The notes below the pieces were generated by a model, which saw nothing but the letters and a program-made list of their open reading frames with translations, did not search any database and was not told where the DNA came from. A stretch of DNA of 64,000 bases, from positions 47,790,034 through 47,854,033 of the forward strand of contig CM026551.1 in assembly GCA_015143295.1 (NCBI GenBank), in the 5' to 3' direction. Below are positions 1 to 10,917 of the stretch, in pieces; position 1 is the stretch's first letter; the number at the start of each line of letters is the position of its first letter. Origin of the DNA: Tetracentron sinense (taxonomy: Eukaryota > Streptophyta > Magnoliopsida > Trochodendrales > Trochodendraceae). Position numbers and translations under genes: made by a program.

Positions 1-1164
1 AGTGGAGCTATAACATTGAACTATTGAAGTGGATAAGAATCCTTGCCTTTTTCTTTTTGAAAGGTTTTTCTTCTTTCACTTGATGATATAGACTAAATAT
101 AGGTATTCAGTGGTAAGCAGTTTTGGTTAAATGTGGGAAGTGATGAAAAATAAGGAGGATTTCTTCTTTTTTGTGGATTATAAGAGTGCAAGAGTGGAAA
201 TTGTAAATGAAAACCCATTAGATTGAAGGATCTTACTGTTTCATTTCTTCTCAGTGGGAATTAGGAAGTATTTGGTACTGCATTGTTTTTGGTTAGAGAG
301 GTAATCTAAATACACACACATCAGACCATGGAATGGTTGAAGGAGATAAAGGTACTGCGGGACAGTACAAAATACTATCACTTGCTATCTTTTATGGTTA
401 AAGGATGATGATGAATCAGTGAGTAGACTCTGATGATAGACGAAGATGGCAAATAGGAAAAGACCTGGTACTGGAAGCATATGAAGAGTTTTCTTCTTCT
501 TCTCTCATTTTTTTTTTGTGCCCCATTGTTTTGATGACCGAGAGGAGTAAAAAGATTGGAGTTATTTTTCCTTATTTATTAGATTTCTGGGGAAATTAAT
601 TAAAGTTGAAAACAAAAGTATCAAAGATAAAGGGAGGTTGGTGACTGACTGACCTATGATGTGGGGTTGCAGTTCTTGAGCTTCCCCCATGACGACGAAG
701 CTGATGTTACACGAGGATCAAAAGAAAATGTTAATATGACTATACAACAGGGAATCTGTAGAGAGCAAACCTTGTACACAGAATGACATGTAATCAGGAT
801 AATCCAAGATGTAGGACATGCGTTTGTTTTTTTGGCATGTTTCTATCTTATAGGTCGCTTGGGAGGTCAGTGGAAATGTGGAATACAAGGCTAGAAATTA
901 CTTGGACAAAAGATCTGTTTTTCCGTACCTGTTTTCTGAGCTATAATTCTGCTAAGCTGGTAAGAAATACATCTACAGGGCAAAGTTACCCCCTTTACCG
1001 ATAAAAAAAAAAAAACCCCTTTTTACGCATGCATGAAAAATCTTTCTAAGTTACAAATGCCTGCATAGCTTTTTTTTTCCCATTAAAGTCCCATTGTTTT
1101 AGACATCTGCAACAGCTTTGTTTTATTACAAACCCCATCGAGTAACCTCTCACAGTTGGAAGAT

Positions 1165-1420
1165 CATCATAAGCCTCATTGGCATTTTTTTTTTTGTTGC
1201 TTTGGCCTCAGAATCATCTCTAGATAATACTTCCAATGTTAGGAGGGAAGGCCCTGAATGATCAACAACATGGGTACTATCTTCATTCATCCATCTGGCA
1301 TGGGAAAGTTGTAACAAGGATTGGTAGAAAAGGCAATGCCAAGGTACTTAGACAGAAGACACCTCAAAAATAAAAACAAAAAATCATTGAGTCCAAACCA
1401 AAGTTGTCACATAAGATACC
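1165..1420 (-). pseudogene. Decayed purine permease 3' fragment (copy A)
   Basis: The segment follows the 3' half of the intact PUP exon 2 (about 10970-11245) with many substitutions and small indels. Matching stretches include 'cagaatcatc', 'aacaacatgg', 'ggcaatgccaaggta', 'acacctcaaaaat' and 'gtccaaaccaaagttgtcacata'-like runs in the same order and orientation. No reading frame survives. A sister relic lies in copy B at about 14790-15055, so the pseudogene was already present when the larger block duplicated. It marks an older PUP copy upstream of the intact gene. Confidence 0.65.
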
Positions 1421-2502
1421 CTCCTTCCATATCCTCCATCTCCCCTTCTTGTCTTTCTATTTTTCAATTGTGAGAAGTCCAGCCATGCATGCACTACTTG
1501 CTGTTTGATTTACCTATGTTTCTTTATCTGAATCCTTTTACATGGTTTTTATCTTTGTTTTTGTTGACTTTAGGGGAAGGTGTCATTTCCTTCTTGTTTT
1601 TTAATGACTTGGCCTTTCTCCCTGTGTTATGTATGCGATTCATTTTTATTTGGTGCAGAATTTCCTAGGCTTGCCCAGCCATTGCGGATAAATGATTTGA
1701 ATCCCCAACTTGCTCCGCTGTGGGGAGATGCCCATAGCCACCCTTCGGTGTGGGGGGTTGGCCTGTACAGTTTGTCATTGTTGCACTAATATTTAGTCCC
1801 ATGTTGGGTATGGGAGATGCTTATAGATATGGCTCTGAAGATGTTTATAGATATGTCTTCTAGATCTACTATAGAGCAAGTAGAATGGTGAAACAGGATT
1901 CCTACAGCCAAGCCCCAATAGTTGGATAAGGCCATGGGCTAAAGGAGTAGGGAGCCTCCATGCACTTGAGGATCTCACGGCCCAGGCCAGGCTCCCTTGA
2001 GGACCCTGTATAACACACGTGCAAACTGTTGTGCAATGCTGCGTCTCGCACACTCGCAGGTCTAATGACTATACTTGTGCTTTTGTATTTTTTTAACACA
2101 AATTTACTCCTTTTTTTTAGCTATGTAGCAGATGTTCAATATGTGTCTCTTGGAAATTTATGACTCTTTTGCTATTGTTCTACTAGGCTTAATAATGTTT
2201 TAAGGGGATTTAGTAGTTCTAACTGTGATTTAAAGAGAAGCCTACTATTTTAGTTCTCCTTGCTTTATCTTCTCTGCGATTTCTGACATGGAATAACATA
2301 TCATGGTTTGCTGTGCCTCTAATTTTATGCAGTGCACCCTAATCAAAGACAAAATGCTGTTAATCCCAAAGGTCAGTTGCCGATCACGCTACTGCACCAA
2401 GAGATGGAAGCGAGGACGAGTAGAAAAGGGGTGAGTTTTTGCAAATTGATGAGGAAGAAGACTCTGGGTGGCATAGAGGAGATAATATATTGTATGGGGA
2501 AA

Positions 2503-2737
2503 GATTCTTTATGCGTGCGTGTTCCCCTGCACTCCTCCCCAGCTCACCATGTGTCCCTTTAGACCCCCTTTAATTGTGGTTGAAATTCACTAACCCTTAG
2601 GGTTAATGAATCTAATCTTGATTTTTAGAGAAAAACATTGTAACCCCTGGGTTAGTGAATCTTAACCACAGTTAAAGGGGTTAAAAGGGACATGTGGCGA
2701 GCTGGGGAGGCATGCGCGTTTTCACATGTAAAGAATC
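2503..2737. mobile_element. Foldback MITE (family M1), copy 1
   Basis: The ends are inverted copies: 'gattcttta' at the left and 'aaagaatc' at the right. Longer inner arms pair 'cccagct' / 'agctggg', 'catgtgtccctttaga' with 'aaaagggacatg', and 'ttcactaaccctta' with 'gggttagtgaat'. It is about 235 bp and has no coding capacity. Related copies are at 16124-16359 (the duplicate) and, diverged, near 38700-38890 and inside 46660-47170. The superfamily is not clear because no target duplication is obvious. Confidence 0.6.
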
Positions 2738-3044
2738 ACACCCATACCCACATTATTCAGAATTGGACAAATAGAGCGGCCTCATATATTGCTAACAAAA
2801 AGAACCCTCAATATATTTTTTTTTGAACACTAAATTAGCTCTCAATTTATTGGGAATCTTTCACTGATCAGAAGGATATTTTTGTCCATTTGAAGAAAAA
2901 AAATTGTATTTTGAAGTATTTATTTTATTTTGGGAAAAAGTTAAATTTGGGTAATATTATCATTTTAGGTGAAATACTAAAAACTAATTCAAAGGTAAAT
3001 GACATGTCTCTATTTGTACAAAGTTTGAACAGTGTAGGTAAGGG

Positions 3045-3575
3045 TGTCAACGGATACTAATATTATTTGTCTCAGATTCATATCCAAATTCACTTGCTTA
3101 GATAATTATCCGAATAATGAGCGAATTCGAATAGTACTTTTACTATCCGTTTATAATTGGATATGAAATTCAATATCGCTATATCTGATTAGATAAATAT
3201 CTGACCGACTGTATATCATATCACTAATATATATACAAAATATATTATAAGTTCATAATACTTAAATATTCTTATTAATATGTACTGTTTACATAATCTT
3301 AAGACATTAAATTGTTACTTTTATTATAAATTAGAATAAAATAACAATTTATCATTTTTTAATATTATATATTTTAGATTTTTTCATTCTTTTAAAGTAA
3401 TCAGATATTTTAAATATTATCTGATTTTGATTTTTTCATTCTTTTAAAGTAATCAGATATTTTAAATATTATCCGATTTTGAACATTTTAATCGAAGTCA
3501 AATACGAATACTCTATTTTACTATCCTTCAAATATTTAATCGAATTCGAATAGTCGGTTAGGTAACTGGATACAG
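3045..3575. repeat. AT-rich dispersed repeat (family R1), copy 1
   Basis: About 530 bp with the recurring phrases 'caacggata', 'agataattatcc', 'gaattcgaata' and 'atccgatt'. It contains an internal near-perfect tandem copy around 3380-3475 ('ttttcattcttttaaagtaa' occurs twice). A second, diverged copy lies at 37405-37845 and begins and ends with the same phrases. No ORF. It is probably a non-autonomous element or a fragment of one. Confidence 0.55.
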
Positions 3576-3990
3576 GGGCAGATCCAAGAGTGGGGAGGGG
3601 CCATCCCCCCACCCCACCCCAAAAAAAAAATTGGGAAAAAAATATGTTATATAAGTATAATTTTAAAAATAGAGTAAATAATATTAATTATTTGTATATA
3701 GTGCCCCCCCGCCCCAAATTAGGATGTAGTTTTTTTTTGGGGGTTGAATGGTTAAACACACTCACATGGGCCAACAAACACACACACATACTCTCAGTCC
3801 ACATGAGGCTCTAAACCCAACCCATCTCACAATTTTTGACCATGTGAGAAGTTTGGCCCTCTCAAAATTTTGTAATTTTTTTTTATATGTATAATATATT
3901 TCTATTTATATAATGACTCTTCCGAAAGAGTGGGGCCTTGTTTTTCTTGTCTACTAAACCTTTATTAGAAGGCAATATTATCGATTTTAT
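3574..3990. repeat. Low-complexity and hAT-like fragment zone
   Basis: The zone begins with 'caggggcagatccaagagtg', which resembles the CAGGGGCGGAGC ends common in plant hAT-derived repeats. The rest is poly-A, poly-C and CA-rich tracts. A similar end in inverse orientation ('ctccgcccct') occurs near 16853-16865 in the duplicate block. Nothing coding is supported. Confidence 0.3.
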
Positions 3991-4189
3991 GACCGCAACA
4001 TATACACCTAATCATTATCCACAAATTCAATTAATTTTTATTATCACTATCCGTGTATCTTAGCATCTCCAAAGTCTTATCTACTATACCTTTCTCCTTT
4101 TATTCCTCCAACTACAGTAAAGTTTACCGTGCTTAGTGTTCCTTTTGTATAAACCCTAACTAGATTGGTATTATTTCTTCTTTTGATAG

Positions 4190-4353
4190 GTGATACAGGA
4201 AGGTCAAACACAAGCGAGCAAGACCAAAGTTCTCTACTATTATTGGCTGACATCAGCATTGAGGCTGTTGATAAAGGCAATCAAGTCTTCATACCAATTA
4301 TGTTTCTTTGTCTCACAAATTATGTGAAGCAAAAACTGTCTGTACTTTTGGAA
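4190..4353 (+). other. Possible exon of an unrecognised gene
   Basis: A 164-nt stretch is open in one frame (about 54 codons). It is bounded by a good acceptor (pyrimidine-rich tract then gatag) and a good donor (gaa|gtaagg). The predicted peptide is Ser/Leu-rich, then hydrophobic, and I do not recognise it. If real, the gene would now be interrupted by the LINE that starts 140 bp downstream. It could equally be a chance open segment in unique intergenic DNA. Confidence 0.25.
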
Positions 4354-4477
4354 GTAAGGTCTAGATATTTGTGTTGCATCACATTCACATGTAACGATTT
4401 GAAATCTGAATAAGGAAACCCTTGACATGGGTTTCATAAATCTCTCTTCAGTCACCAACCCACTCACATGCTTAATG

Positions 4478-4489
4478 CTAAGACCACTT
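4478..4489. repeat. LINE target-site duplication, left copy
   Basis: The 12-mer ctaagaccactt occurs here and again at 9975-9986, flanking the LINE. The right copy directly abuts the 5' truncation point. The left copy is 6 bp away from the poly-T tract. Confidence 0.85.
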
Positions 4490-4680
4490 GCTCTCTTTTT
4501 TTTTTTTTTTTTTTTTTGGGAAAGGAGGGCGGCACCTCCGAACTTTATTGAAAAAACCCTCACTGATGGCGGAGGAAAACCGTATAAACAAAAGAAGAAC
4601 AAAATCTCATCCAAAGCCCCAAAACATACTTATACCCAACAATCATAAAAATAAAAGAGACGAAACAAACTCCAACCAGC

Positions 4681-7600
4681 TTAAGTACGCAAATACGGTA
4701 AACCCAACCTCTCCAAACGGATTATTCCCTTCAACTCCTTCGGAAGCATATCATAATCCTCATACCGTCTACTACACCCTCCCTCTCCACTTCGTGCCAA
4801 AAAATCGGCAACCATATTCCATTCTCTAAATTGGTGAGAAATAGAAAAAGAAAGATCATTAGCTGCGACGAGAAACACTTCCCAGAAATCCCATAAATAC
4901 CAAACCGTACAACGTTTGGCTTGTACCCAATCTACCAGAAGTTTAGAATCACATTCAATGTCAACGTGCGTGAAACCTAACTCCGTACACAGCTTTACCC
5001 CTTCCGTCAGTGCCCTTAGCTCAGCCTCATTATTAGTACCGTGACCGAAATGTTTCGAAAACGCGGCTAAGAACTGGCCATCACAATCTCGTATGACACC
5101 CCCACCCCCTATACTCCCCGGGTTCCCTCTACAGCTACCATCTGTATTCAATTTCACTCTACCTGCCATTGGTTTTCTCCATTTGATTAGTTGTGGTCTT
5201 CGAGCAACGACCGGATGATAACTGACCTCCAATGCAGCAAGCATAGCCATATCAACACTAGAGACCTCTCCATGATTCTTCATACATCCCGAAATATTTC
5301 TAAGACACGCCTTAACAGCTAGCCAAACGCCTTCGACAGTCTCTTGTATACCCTCCATTCTTGCCTTGCATCTACGAAGCCAAAGCCTCCATGTTATCAC
5401 ACAAGGCAGGATTCCAATTAATGTTCCCCGAGTAGTAGAAGTTTTTGCATAAGACCACCATTGAAAGACTCTCGACCACCATGAGTGTGGAACAACCGAG
5501 ATACCTAACGCTTCCTCTGCCAATGCCCACATTTTTCCTGCAAATTCACTTGAGCTCAACACATGGTCCCGCGACTCACCTTGCCCGAAAACACAGCAGC
5601 CACACTTGGAAGCAAGCTGTATCCCTACACGACAAATATTTTCATCCACCGGTAGGCAATCATACCGGCTTTTCCAAACACAAACTGATACTCTCTTAGG
5701 AAGCAGACCATGCCAAATCCATTTCATTTCAGGCGCTTGAGGGGCTCTGACTCTGATACGATCCCATGCTGAGGCTGAAGAAAACTTTCCATCCTTACTC
5801 GGCATCCATACCAGAACATCCTCACCATTTCTGCCCGCTGCAATAGTCTGAACAATCTCCTCTGTTTTGACAGAACCCACTAGCTCCACCAATTTATCTC
5901 TATCCCAACTATTCTCCACCCATAAATCCTTTATGCACAAAGAGGGAGTAATATCCACATTTGGATGTAGGCTAAGCGGTCCAGAAGATAGCCACCGATC
6001 ATACCAGAAGGACCCTTTACCCTCCTTGACCATCAGTCTCACGTTCTCAAGTACCTCTGGCAAGACCCCCATGACAGATTTCCAAAAACGAGAGCTATTG
6101 TCACTAGCCAGCGCCACATGACCCTTCTTTACATATTTGGCCTGAAAGAATTTATTCCATAAGCTATCACCAGACATTAAATGCCACACAAACTTCATAT
6201 GGAGTGCCCTTTGAACTTCTAAAGAATTCCGCAAATTCAATCCCCCTTCATTAGTTGGTTTACACAAATGAGACCACGAACGCCATTTCCGCTTTGGATG
6301 TCCAGCCGAGACACCCCAAAAGAAAGTAGATAAAATAGAATCAATCTTGTGGTGCACTGCTTTTGGAATATTGAGTACAGCTAGAAGATGCATAGACATA
6401 CTCGAGAGAACATGTCCAAGAAGCGTAAGACGACCCCCTTGTGAAAGTAATTTATACTTCCATCCCGCCACTTTATTTCTGATTTTAGTCACTAAAGGCT
6501 CCAAGTCCCGAACCTTAAGCCGCCCCACAACAAGGGGAACACCAAGATAAACCACCGGGAATTTCCCCTCCACAAAACCCGTCAGCCTCTTTAAGCCGAC
6601 CCTCCTTCCCTGAGTGATATGATCAGAGAAAAACAAAGCTGATTTTTCCTTGTTTATCAACTGACCCGACCACCTCTCGTAGCATCCCAAAACCTCAATA
6701 AGTCGTCGCAAGGATCGCTTTTCCCCGTTCAGGAAAATTAAAAGATCATCGGCATAGAGTAAATGAGAAATCAAAGGCGCCCCCAAAGGATGAGAAAAAG
6801 CTTTGATCTTACCACTCTCAAAATTCTGTTTCAGAAGCCGAGACAACACTTCCTCCATGATGATAAATAAATACGGAGATAGAGGATCTCCTTGTCAAAG
6901 CCCCCGGGTCGACTGAAAAAATCCCTTATACGAACCATTCATCATAATCGAGAACCATTGAGATTGCAAACAATTGCCCACCAAGGCTCGAAATTGAGAA
7001 GAGAATCCGAAGCACTCAAGGACCTGTAAGATAAAATTCAAATCAACCCGATCATAGGCTTTGGACATGTCCAACTTGACCATAAGGTTGCCCCCATTTG
7101 TTTTTCTATTCAAGGAATGGACCATCTCTTGAGCCAACGTAATATTCTCAAAGATACTCCTCCCCGGAATAAAGGCGCCTTGCTCTTGTGAAATCATCGA
7201 CGGAAGAAACCTCGTCAACCTCCGCACCAAAATCTTAGAAAAATTTTTATAAGTAACCGAACATAAACTAATAGGGCGAAATTTATCGAAACTCTTTGGC
7301 TCTTGCACTTTTGGAATAAGAACAATGTACGACGATGTATAAAACCGGGGTAAGGGGACCCCCGAGAAAAATTCCTTTGCCGCCTCGACCACATCATCCT
7401 TCACCAACTCCCAACAACTACTAAAGAAACCGGAACCAAAACCATCCGGCCCGGGGCTGCTGTGCTTCGGAATGGACAGTAACGCCTCCTTAACCTCTAA
7501 TTCCATTGGCTCGTTACAAAGAAAAAAATTATCTTCATCCGCAATAACCTTATCCAAAAGAGGTGAGAGATCGCCTACCTCACTAACCTCCGCCCCTGAA

Positions 7601-8805
7601 AGGATCTCTTGAAAATAACACACAGCTCCTTGATGAACCTGCTCTGGAGTGCTAAGGATTGTGCCATCCACCAAGGTCATGGACGAAATGAAATTATTCC
7701 TTCTACGTTGGTTTACCACAGCATGAAAGAATTTCGAGTTCTTATCCCCATCCACCATCCAAGCCTTCTTTGCAATCTGAGCTAGGCGCAATTATTCCCT
7801 GTGTTCCCAAGCTTCTAACTCTATCTTATTAGCCAAATAATCGGCCTCCAACTCAGTGGAGAAACCATCCTGAAGCTGTCTCTCCAGCCCCTCCAACCGG
7901 CCCTCTAACTCCTTCAAATGAACCTCCACACGACCAAACACCGATTTATTCCATGTGCTCAACGCCACCTTCAACTTCTTCAGCTTTGCCGCTAGCTTCA
8001 CTAGACCAGACCCCTGTACAGGTGCACGCCAAACTGTTTCTACACACTCTCTGAAGGAGTCATGTTCACACCACATATTCTGAAATCTAAAAACTGATGG
8101 GCCATACCGCGACAAATCCCTCCGCAACCTAAGGACCATGGGACAATGATCTGAGGATTTTCTTGGCAGATACTCATACCAAGCTTCCGAGAATATATTA
8201 GAAAAACCAGAGTTGTTAATAACTCTGTCCAATTTTGCCCAGCTTCGAGAAGAGCCCTCCTGACCGTTACACCAAGACACACGACCCCCAATGCATGGGA
8301 GATCCAGAAGGCCACATGATTCAAAACAATTGTTAAACTCAGCCATCGCTGAAATGGCTCTCGAGTGTCCACCAATTCGTTCATCATCATTCCTAAAAAT
8401 ATTAAAGTCACCCGCAACCAGCCACGGACAGACACCGATATTGAGGTCCTCTAAAGATTGCCATAGCTCCCGACGTTCCACTTGGTTACATTTAGCATAT
8501 ATAAAAGTCACCAATAGTTTCGAATCCGAAAATGAAAACCACCCAGTAATCATTTGATTCGTCTTACAAACCACATCAAAGGCCGTATTCTCCTTCCAAA
8601 ACAATCAAAGCTTGCCACCCATATCCGCATTCGAGCAAAACAAAGGGAGATTTAAAAAGGAAGCTAACCTCGGCATATGATCAACACTTGTAAATGGTTC
8701 CGAAACCGCAACCAAAAAAGAATTTTTCCTCCGAACTAAACCTCTCAACCTTTTTCGCGACCTACCCAACCCCCTCACATTCCACACTAGAATTGTGTCT
8801 GTCAT
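4681..8805 (-). pseudogene. LINE ORF2: endonuclease-reverse transcriptase-RNase H, three nonsense codons
   Basis: One continuous frame of about 1374 codons begins at ATG 8805, overlapping the ORF1 stop as ATGA. Order: endonuclease (WNVRGL near the start, then GDFN and SDH motifs); reverse transcriptase (KLDMSKAYDRVD, then QGDPLSPYLF, then the catalytic YADD); a zf-RVT-like region; and a C-terminal RNase H (LNTDGS, NNEAEL, ECDS). The frame is broken by TGA at 8605-8607, TAA at 7792-7794 and TGA at 6895-6897. The last replaces the residue just before the conserved QGDPLSP, usually Arg, which suggests CGA to TGA. No frameshift is evident, so decay is by point mutation. The product would copy LINE RNA at nicked chromosomal DNA. 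Confidence 0.92.
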
Positions 8806-9965
8806 AAATTCAGCTTGGAAGGTTGGGAGGACACCCGCAATGACTGCCGAGATCCTTGCAAAGGTCTATTTTTTTTAAAATTAGTCTGAACCTCAGTGTC
8901 CGATTCATACAGTTTGGTACTAGCAAGCGGCTTCAACGGCCCCTCATTTTCCTGTTCTGACAAAAAATCCACTACTGGCCCTGGAGGTGTTACTGCCGGT
9001 CTCACATACACCGAACGCTCCAAAGCCAAAGTTTCATTTACCGTCTCCAAATGCTCGGTATCAAGGCTACTAGAACTCGCTAAAACATTAACTGGTTCCA
9101 TCTGCACCACCGCTGCCTGGAAGTCACACTCACTTTCTACACGGACGGATTCCTCCCTACACGAAATTGCTACTTGTGTGCACACCAAATCATCACCTAT
9201 TAGCTCCCTTCTGCAAGCCTCCCCTACTTCATGAACTGATTGTACAAAGGGGTCAACTCTGTCCCCAGCCTTAACCAGTGAATTATTCTCTCCCAACAAA
9301 CCATCCAAATTCTCACAAACGTTCGTATGTACCTCACTGTCAATCTCCTCACAAACCTCCCCCTCCTCTAACTCCTTTTCAATCAATCTAACATCGTTTA
9401 CTAGCCCCTCGTTCACAATCAAGCGATCATCATTCAATGTGGTCTTAGCATCCACCGCAGCAACCGTTGAAGAAACGATGCCCTGCGGAACCTGCACTGA
9501 TTCTATTTGTTCCTTTTCTGTTTCCGAAACAATAGCGTCGGTTTGCACAACATCTACAGCCCTATCCTCCCTTATAATTTTCCTTTTCCAAGTCAGCTTT
9601 GGGACTCTCTTCTCCGTCCGGGCTTCCTCTGTTTTTCTCACACCCATCTTGCACACTACCGCCGTGTGACCCTGACGAAAACACTTAGAACAATAAAAAC
9701 CGTGCTTCTCATACTTCACTCTCTGCCATATCTTTCTTGTCGCGGAAAGAACTATAGGAAAACCCTGCACAGGTTCTTGTGATAAATCAACTTCGACGCA
9801 CATCCTAGCCCCAGACGCCCTTGTTTTATGGATCGTAGCATTATCGGTTCCCAGATAACGGCCAAATCGAGATGCCAAGATCTGCAAACAGTCTGACCGG
9901 TAAAGATGCATTGGCAAACCAGGCAAAAAAATCCACTGAGGCGCTAATGGAGTTTCCTTCGACAA
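8802..9965 (-). pseudogene. LINE ORF1, 5'-truncated, RNA-binding protein with zinc knuckle
   Basis: The frame is open for about 387 codons to the stop at 8802, but its first codons coincide with the insertion boundary, so the true N-terminus is missing. The first 110 residues look like the second half of the DUF4283 region common in plant LINE ORF1 proteins (PQWIFLPGLPMHLY). A CCHC knuckle follows (C-x2-C-x4-H-x4-C in CSKCFRQGHTAVVC), then a long acidic, low-complexity tail. The family binds LINE RNA to form the retrotransposition particle. The ATGA overlap with ORF2 suggests termination-reinitiation. Confidence 0.88.
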
Positions 9966-9974
9966 ATCGAAATC

Positions 9975-9986
9975 CTAAGACCACTT
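9975..9986. repeat. LINE target-site duplication, right copy
   Basis: ctaagaccactt repeats the sequence at 4478-4489. It marks the 5' truncation point of the minus-strand LINE. Confidence 0.85.
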
Positions 9987-10079
9987 AGTGTTAAGTCATA
10001 GCCCTGGATAGAGTGTATTTTCTGATTAATAATTTCATTCTCAGTGGTTGTCCACACTTTATAAAAAAAGTACATAATC

Positions 10080-10082
<3 letters not shown>

Positions 10083-10122
<40 letters not shown>

Positions 10123-10231
10123 TTCTTTTATGTTCAAGTTGGTGATCTGTTGGCTTTGAGTTTAGGATTATCTGTTCAGATACATAAAATTCTTTGCAAA
10201 TCAATAGACAAGTTTATTAGAAGGAAAAGGC

Positions 10232-10292
<61 letters not shown>

Positions 10293-10403
10293 CTTTTATG
10301 TTCAAGTTGGTGATCTGTTGGCTTTGAGTTTAGGATTATCTGTTCAGATACATAAAATTCTTTGCAAATCAATAGACAAGTTTATTAGAAGGAAAAGGCA
10401 CAA
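10083..10403. repeat. (TA)n microsatellites with a 113-bp exact duplication
   Basis: Two TA-repeat tracts (about 10083-10120 and 10236-10290) each precede an identical segment of about 113 bp that runs from ttcttttatg to aaggcacaa. The copies are at about 10122-10234 and 10291-10403. No mismatch was found by eye, so the duplication is recent, and the TA tracts are the likely recombination substrate. The second copy is open to a stop near 10446 (ending PVPDSVL) and could be the last exon of an unrecognised plus-strand gene, but nothing else supports that. From 10447 to 10917 there is only the 3' flank of the permease gene. Confidence 0.8.
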
Positions 10404-10917
10404 AGATGAAGAGCTGGGTTTCCCTGTACCAGATTCAGTCTTATAGTTTTGTTAATGTAACCTGTGGCCAATGGCATGGGAAGAGGAAAGGGGGGTTGGG
10501 GGGTGTTTATTGCTCTGTATTGCCTCTAGGTGTCATTTTTTTCTAAGACTCTATAATTGAAAGGTACAAAAGGTTTTAAACCGAAGACTTCTTCTCAATA
10601 AAGCAGGCCTTACCCGCTCAAACAATTAGGCATTTTAGAAGAAACAAGAATAAAATATAACAGAACCCTATTTATAACACCTGCATTTGAATTAGGTTTG
10701 GAGACAGGATACATAAACCTTGATTCACTCTTTAAATGTTTGAAGGCAAATACTTTTACTTAGGTATCAACTAATACAAGAAAGGCCCAGGGGAAAAATA
10801 GAGTGATTCCATCCAACAGAATAAAAATGAGGAGACATAAAAAGAGTTCTCCATGCTCATGAGTTTACAAATCTTGTTTTGTGGAAATCTCAAACAGATC
10901 AACATAACGCCATTTTA

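Larger units (their letters stand above)
1..3994. repeat. Large direct duplication, copy A
   Basis: This stretch aligns by eye, in the same orientation, with 12678-16680 over most of its length. Shared landmarks include the opening agtggagcta, a PUP relic, a foldback MITE and the closing 'gttt(g)gccctctcaaaat ... ttttatgacc' block. Copy A has an extra AT-rich segment (about 2760-3830) and lacks the solo LTR found in copy B. Position 1 corresponds to a point about 80 bp upstream of PUP exon 1 at the other copy, so the paired PUP gene probably lies just left of the window. I see no intact gene in this block; short ORFs here have no recognisable domain. Confidence 0.8.
4490..9974 (-). mobile_element. 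5'-truncated LINE (non-LTR retrotransposon)
   Basis: Read on the minus strand, the element has part of ORF1 (zinc knuckle), then ORF2 (AP-type endonuclease, reverse transcriptase, zf-RVT region, RNase H), a short 3'UTR and a poly-A tail (22 T at 4496-4517). A 12-bp direct repeat flanks it, as expected for target-primed reverse transcription. The 5' end falls inside ORF1, so the copy is truncated and has no promoter. This architecture is that of plant L1-clade LINEs carrying RNase H. Three in-frame stops in ORF2 show it is dead. Confidence 0.93.

Noticed and set aside
1580..1789. 69-codon ORF 'MSFPSCFLMTW...' that might be a host exon
   Set aside because: The frame is broken in the duplicated copy near 15200-15410, and the peptide has no recognisable family.
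5445..5699. Plus-strand ORFs inside the LINE
   Set aside because: They are antisense shadows of ORF2 with no independent support.
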